Shown here piece after piece: positions 61,801 through 64,000 of a stretch of DNA of 64,000 nt (position 1 is the stretch's first letter; every line of letters starts with the position of its first letter). The DNA comes from Bimastos eiseni. Its lineage: Eukaryota; Annelida; Clitellata; Crassiclitellata; Lumbricidae. A program made the position numbers and the translations under genes. The DNA lies in contig OY365810.1 of NCBI GenBank assembly GCA_959347315.1, forward strand, positions 22,101,835-22,165,834. Direction: 5' to 3'. Under the pieces are notes generated by a model. The model did not search any database and was not told where the DNA came from. It saw only the letters and a program-made list of their open reading frames with translations.

Positions 61801-64000
61801 TTTGTTAAATTCCGACTTTCGTACTTGCATGCATAACCGTGACTTGTTGGACAACACCCCTTTGCTACTGTTTGATAAACAGTCTTTCTGCCTCATTCCC
61901 AACATTTTTGATCATCTATAATCTTTTCAGTTCCTTTGTGTTTATCTTACTTTGGTATGATGATACATCACATGACAGTACAGATTTGTGAAAATAAGCA
62001 TTTAGCAAATCATGTAATATAATGACAGAATTTATATAGCTCCTTATTATCCTCATGGCAGCTCTACCAGATCAGACTATCAATTCTCAATAATTATATA
62101 TATATATATCATTTCTGTGCAAGTTGAAATTTTTTAGGCATTTCACTTTTATTTTGGACTTCAATTATTCAGTGTTCAGTATTAGTCGTCTGTATTAAGT
62201 TTATTAGTAGCTAATAAATTTGGATGTGCTGTAATTGCAATAGAAGGCTGTATTTTAAATTACACGTAATTTCTGGCTCCTGCTTGTCCCATCTATCTAT
62301 AATTAGGGTCCATCCAATTAGTATTTATGCATGGACAGGAGCAGATTAACACAAGTGCGTATGACTGCACATGGAGGGGGGGGGCATGAATAACTTACAT
62401 ATGCATAGGAAACAAGGTCAATAATAATAATTTATCTGTTATTGACTTGTTCATATGAGCCTCTGAACAGCTATCCTAGTAGTACTTCTGGGAGCAATAG
62501 TAATGTTGGAGAGTGTTACTTGTATACCACATTGCCTCTCACCAATATTAATTGTCAGCAGCTCATCATTGAGTCTGACATTGTCTGACTTAATTGTTTC
62601 TGCATGTATTTAATACACCAAGTATAGACCTTTCGATTGGACTAGGAGTATTGTTTCAAAATTGACAACAACACAGTATGATTACAGACATAGTATGAAC
62701 GAAGGATGACAAGTTATTACAGGAGTCGAATTTAACTGTCGGCAGCCATGCAATGCGACATTAATGATGTTATACATCAAATGTAACTAAGGCCGCTGCC
62801 TCGCTAAGGAAGGGCTAGTCAACCTTAATACGGAGAATACGGGTCTCGAACTAGGTTCCTCAGCTCGGCGTCCCAGTGGGTTATCTATTACTCCATGGCC
62901 CCCACCCACACATTTATGCAGGTGTTGGGTGGTGTAAAGCAGCGGTTTCCAACCAGTTGTATGCGTACCCCTAGGGGTACGCCAGCTGTTGCCAAAGGGT
63001 ACGCAAGGAAAGATAAGAAATTCATTTTCCGTGGTTGATTACCAGCTGAATTATTCTGTCGAGGAAAGAGATCAATTCATAGAGCTTTCATGTGATAGTC
63101 GATTGTGGAGTGAATTCAACAAGGACTTGCTGAGTGATTTTTGGCTTAAAAGAAGAGCAGAATTATTTATGGATTAATTTCTGACAGAGTTCTAAAGTTT
63201 TTGATTCCCTTCAGTACATCATATCTTTGAAACTGGATTCTCTGCGATGCTTGTATTGAAAATCAGAATATACAGATCGAATCTTGAACTTGAGCCAGAC
63301 TCACATCTAAAACTGACATTAATAAAGCCTGATAATGCAAAATGGAAAATATTATTGCGCACAATCTGAGACAAGCCCCTGCTCGCATTAAAACTCTTAA
63401 ACTCCTATGTTGACCTGATTAATTAAAGGTCACCTATCTGCCTGTTAGTCGAAAAGATATGAAATAAAATTTTCAATTAAATAACTTTTATTGTGTACAT
63501 TGTAATATAATTATTTAGCAAAATTAATTAATTATATTGTAACGAATATTCTAATAATCTATTGTCTATTGTATTTAAATAAATTACCAAAGAACCTTTC
63601 TGACAAGTTTTTTTCTGCTGGGGTACGCACAAAAATATTTTTTATAGTTTGGAGATACAACAAAATAAATCTGGGAACCGCTGGTGTAAAGAAAGTTAAT
63701 GTATTTACAGGGAGAGGGAGCAGGCAAATTTATTCTGATTTCTGTGTACATATTAAACAGATGGTCCCTTATAAGACAGCATGGCAGAGTCTGTTTGCAT
63801 ACATGCCCTACAGTTCACCTCTTCTCTGGATTCTGATGTTACAGGAAACGCAAAGCATACGAAGATACGCCACAAACCTCAAAGAAGCGTTGTAACCAGA
63901 ATGGTGCTGCAAATAATGTCTCACTTCCAGAAGCAGCAGTTGTTGAAGACGATGATGACACACGTGATGTAAAGCCAAATTTGATAGTAAAATTACCAAG
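37857..64000 (+). CDS. MORC3: MORC3/4-type GHKL ATPase with CW zinc finger, 3' end off window
   Basis: Nuclear chromatin-associated ATPase; the CW finger of MORC3/4 binds methylated H3K4. Sixteen exons, all in phase: 37857-37889, 39907-39979, 41045-41177, 42216-42433, 43855-44005, 44699-44834, 45330-45458, 46267-46383, 48239-48336, 49851-49931, 51600-51734, 52920-53006, 56063-56183, 58090-58305, 59635-59654, 63845-64000; 634 codons so far. The ATPase shows [12 protein letters not shown] (Mg-binding Asn), FTDNGAGM and [15 protein letters not shown]. The S5-like part includes [19 protein letters not shown] and [13 protein letters not shown]. The CW finger is [18 protein letters not shown] ... 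KWFC ... [12 protein letters not shown]. Coiled coil follows in exons 13-14 ([20 protein letters not shown]), then a basic KRKRK in exon 16, a possible nuclear signal. Exon 1 ([11 protein letters not shown]) fits by phase and length. Intron 4 is U12-type. I cannot separate MORC3 from MORC4 orthology. Confidence 0.94.
38590..39318 (+). mobile_element. hAT-like element, family A copy 1
   Basis: A 729-bp element with ends TAGAGCTGTACCGAT / ATCGGTACAGCTCTA, flanked by ATTCAACC and ATACAACC (7/8 bp). Subterminal arrays of CCGAT/ATCGG words occur at both ends, a hAT hallmark. No transposase. It lies in MORC intron 1. Confidence 0.85.
40164..40843 (+). mobile_element. hAT-like element, family A copy 2
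   Basis: A 680-bp element, collinear and in the same orientation as copy 1 (TATCACTTTTTGCCGATTAT, AAGATGTCCGGTTCTAAAAG, CTGCCTATTGTTGCGATACA). Its ends are TAGAGTTGTACCAAT and the diverged CAGTACAGCTCTT. Flanks GTACAATC and GTGCAATT match at 6/8. It lies in MORC intron 2. Confidence 0.82.
42434..43854 (+). other. U12-type AT-AC intron (MORC intron 4)
   Basis: The 5' splice site is A|ATATCCTTT, the exact minor-spliceosome AT-AC consensus. The branch-point match TTCCTTAAC is at 43833-43841, and the intron ends TTTAAC|ATCAAG, about 14 bases after the branch adenosine. Joining ...GATAAGGCAACTA to ATCAAGTTGTTTAT keeps the frame (FDKATNQVVYRDD), at the place where MORC3 proteins continue without a gap. 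No GT donor in the preceding frame gives a workable junction. Confidence 0.93.
46449..46491. repeat. 15-bp tandem repeat, ~3 units
   Basis: ACCAATGCCAATGTT repeated nearly three times in MORC intron 8, about 65 bp after the exon-8 donor. It creates a short read-through frame ([13 protein letters not shown]) that is not coding. Confidence 0.85.
46738..46946 (+). mobile_element. LINE 3'-end relic joined to an inverted (AAT)n repeat
   Basis: The first ~65 bp (ATAATAATAATAAAGACGAT, then CATACCGCTACAAAGGCGCT) is the reverse complement of the repeat at 22672-22756. The rest (AGTAGTCGTCTTGAAGGATC, then GCTATATTAAATT) matches the LINE end seen at 29680-29720 and 51390-51440. It lies in MORC intron 8. 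Confidence 0.6.
47262..47392. repeat. Short-period tandem repeat around GTGTAACAAAGTGTAACATT
   Basis: Irregular units of GTGTAACAAAG / GTGTAACATT and GCTATTGTGTAACAA in MORC intron 8. Degenerate microsatellite-like sequence. Confidence 0.75.
47480..47969 (+). mobile_element. Possible retroposon relic with (GATT)n tail
   Basis: The end AAAATCGAATAAAATGAATT, then TCGATTGATTGATT looks like a LINE or SINE 3' tail. The body has no coding frame I recognise and the left limit is arbitrary. It lies in MORC intron 8. Confidence 0.3.
49997..50281. mobile_element. hAT-like MITE with CAAGGGTGTAACAAG ends
   Basis: 285 bp with inverted ends CAAGGGTGTAACAAG / CTTGTTACACCTCTG and perfect 8-bp duplications CTAGTTGC (49989-49996, 50282-50289). 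The interior has a G/C palindromic tract (CCTGGGGGGGGGGCAAGGCC). It lies in MORC intron 10, about 65 bp from the exon-10 donor. Confidence 0.9.
51266..51456 (+). mobile_element. LINE 3'-end fragment with (GAAT)n tail
   Basis: [15 protein letters not shown] is readable, then GGGAGCCTCTGAGTAGTCAC, CTTGAAGAGGCGCTATACA and a TGAATGAATGAATGA tail, the same family as 29150-29742. It lies in MORC intron 10. Confidence 0.75.
53078..54427 (-). mobile_element. Decayed piggyBac element
   Basis: Flanked by TTAA on both sides (53074-53077, 54428-54431), the piggyBac target site. The inverted ends are CCCATTCCCGCCCGAATT and AATTCGGCGGGAATGTG. The minus strand carries broken pieces of a transposase C-terminus: [10 protein letters not shown], and in another frame [12 protein letters not shown], then [14 protein letters not shown], resembling the Cys-rich tail of piggyBac transposases. 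Most of the DDE core is missing. It lies in MORC intron 12. Confidence 0.78.
56851..57022. repeat. 16-bp minisatellite AGGTGAAAGCCCCTAG
   Basis: About ten units, four perfect ones first (AGGTGAAAGCCCCTAG), then degenerating units (AAGCTCCAAG, AACGTCCAG, AACGTCCGG). It lies in MORC intron 13. Each unit contains AGGTGAAA, which resembles a 5' splice site (AG|GTGA). Confidence 0.93.
58898..59256. mobile_element. hAT-like MITE, family D copy 2
   Basis: TAGAAATGAACAG ... GGTTCATCCTTA, collinear with 3912-4331 (CAAGTTTTACGAGTTGAATT, CACTAGGAAGCAGTAAGCAC). Flanks CAACTGAT and CTTCTGAT agree at 6/8. It lies in MORC intron 14. Confidence 0.72.
59635..59654 (+). other. 20-nt microexon of the MORC gene
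   Basis: GTTGTAG|GCAACTCCTGCCACAAAGAG|GTATGT: strong acceptor and donor around 20 bases that carry phase 0 to phase 2, exactly what exon 16 (GAAACGCAAAG...) needs to read RKRKAYED. It encodes ATPATK plus two bases. Confidence 0.7.
60188..61758 (-). mobile_element. Mariner-like transposon with 209-bp terminal inverted repeats
   Basis: A 1571-bp element inserted at TA (60186-60187, 61759-61760). The ends CACTGTGTCCGGATGAAAAG are part of inverted repeats of about 209 bp (60188-60396 and 61550-61758) that differ at only about three positions. It contains a broken mariner transposase on the minus strand. It lies in the last visible MORC intron. Confidence 0.96.
60415..61482 (-). pseudogene. Mariner transposase, frameshifted
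   Basis: DD34D transposase of about 355 codons, from [10 protein letters not shown] at 61482 to GGHFEHQL at 60415. It is split over several frames by at least three shifts (near 61290, 61020 and 60700). Helix-turn-helix region: [20 protein letters not shown]. Catalytic Asp motifs are still readable: [21 protein letters not shown] and [14 protein letters not shown]. The gene is dead, but the near-identical terminal repeats imply a fairly recent insertion, so decay of the frame may predate the jump (mobilised in trans). No gene restoration is offered. Confidence 0.93.
62785..62905 (-). mobile_element. Possible tRNA-derived SINE
   Basis: On the minus strand AGTTCGAGACC (62842-62852) resembles a pol III B box, preceded by GCCATGGAGTAATAGATAAC with a loose A box. 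The spacing is roughly tRNA-like, but it does not fold as an intact tRNA by eye. It directly adjoins the hAT element at 62940. Confidence 0.4.
62940..63683 (+). mobile_element. hAT element relic with transposase C-terminus
   Basis: Inverted ends CAGCGGTTTCCAACC / GGGAACCGCTG, with perfect 8-bp duplications GTGTAAAG (62932-62939, 63684-63691). The subterminal GTACCCCTAGGGGTACGCC motif is typical of one hAT group. The interior encodes a remnant of the hAT C-terminal region: [31 protein letters not shown], then after a shift [20 protein letters not shown]. It is about 160 bp left of MORC exon 16. Confidence 0.88.

Overview
The window is nuclear DNA of a multicellular animal. It carries four spliced, phase-consistent genes whose products are recognisable animal proteins, and its introns and spacers hold many eukaryotic transposons (hAT, Merlin, mariner, piggyBac, L2/CR1-like LINEs, a SINE-like repeat). 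The base composition is AT-rich and introns run from a few hundred bases to over 4 kb. The LINE, MITE and Merlin content suggests an invertebrate, perhaps marine. I cannot resolve the phylum from sequence alone.

Layout from left to right. (1) 803-11399, minus strand: an RGS12/14-type G-protein regulator (PDZ, PTB, RGS, two Ras-binding domains). Its 3' end, expected to carry GoLoco, lies off the left edge. (2) 11400-17052: spacer with MITE-like elements and a ~224-bp tandem duplication. (3) 17053-24905, minus: a complete 8-exon deoxyribose-phosphate aldolase gene (DERA), 319 codons. (4) 24906-28771: spacer with one small MITE. (5) 28772-34464, minus: a complete 4-exon PEX11-gamma peroxisome-division gene, 237 codons. 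(6) 34465-37856: divergent spacer holding a Merlin DNA transposon with an intact 324-codon transposase and near-perfect terminal inverted repeats. (7) 37857 to the right edge, plus: a MORC3/4-type GHKL-ATPase/CW-zinc-finger gene, 16 exons seen, continuing beyond the window.

Three observations stand out. The PEX11G exon-2 splice acceptor has been amplified into a 28-unit tandem array, so the intron carries about 27 extra copies of its own 3' splice site. MORC intron 4 is a textbook U12-type AT-AC intron. The Merlin element looks intact enough to have been active recently. The four genes have unrelated functions (G-protein signalling, deoxynucleoside catabolism, peroxisome division, chromatin/nuclear bodies), and nothing suggests they act together. 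Exon limits come from splice motifs, reading-phase continuity and remembered family sequence; no alignment was run.
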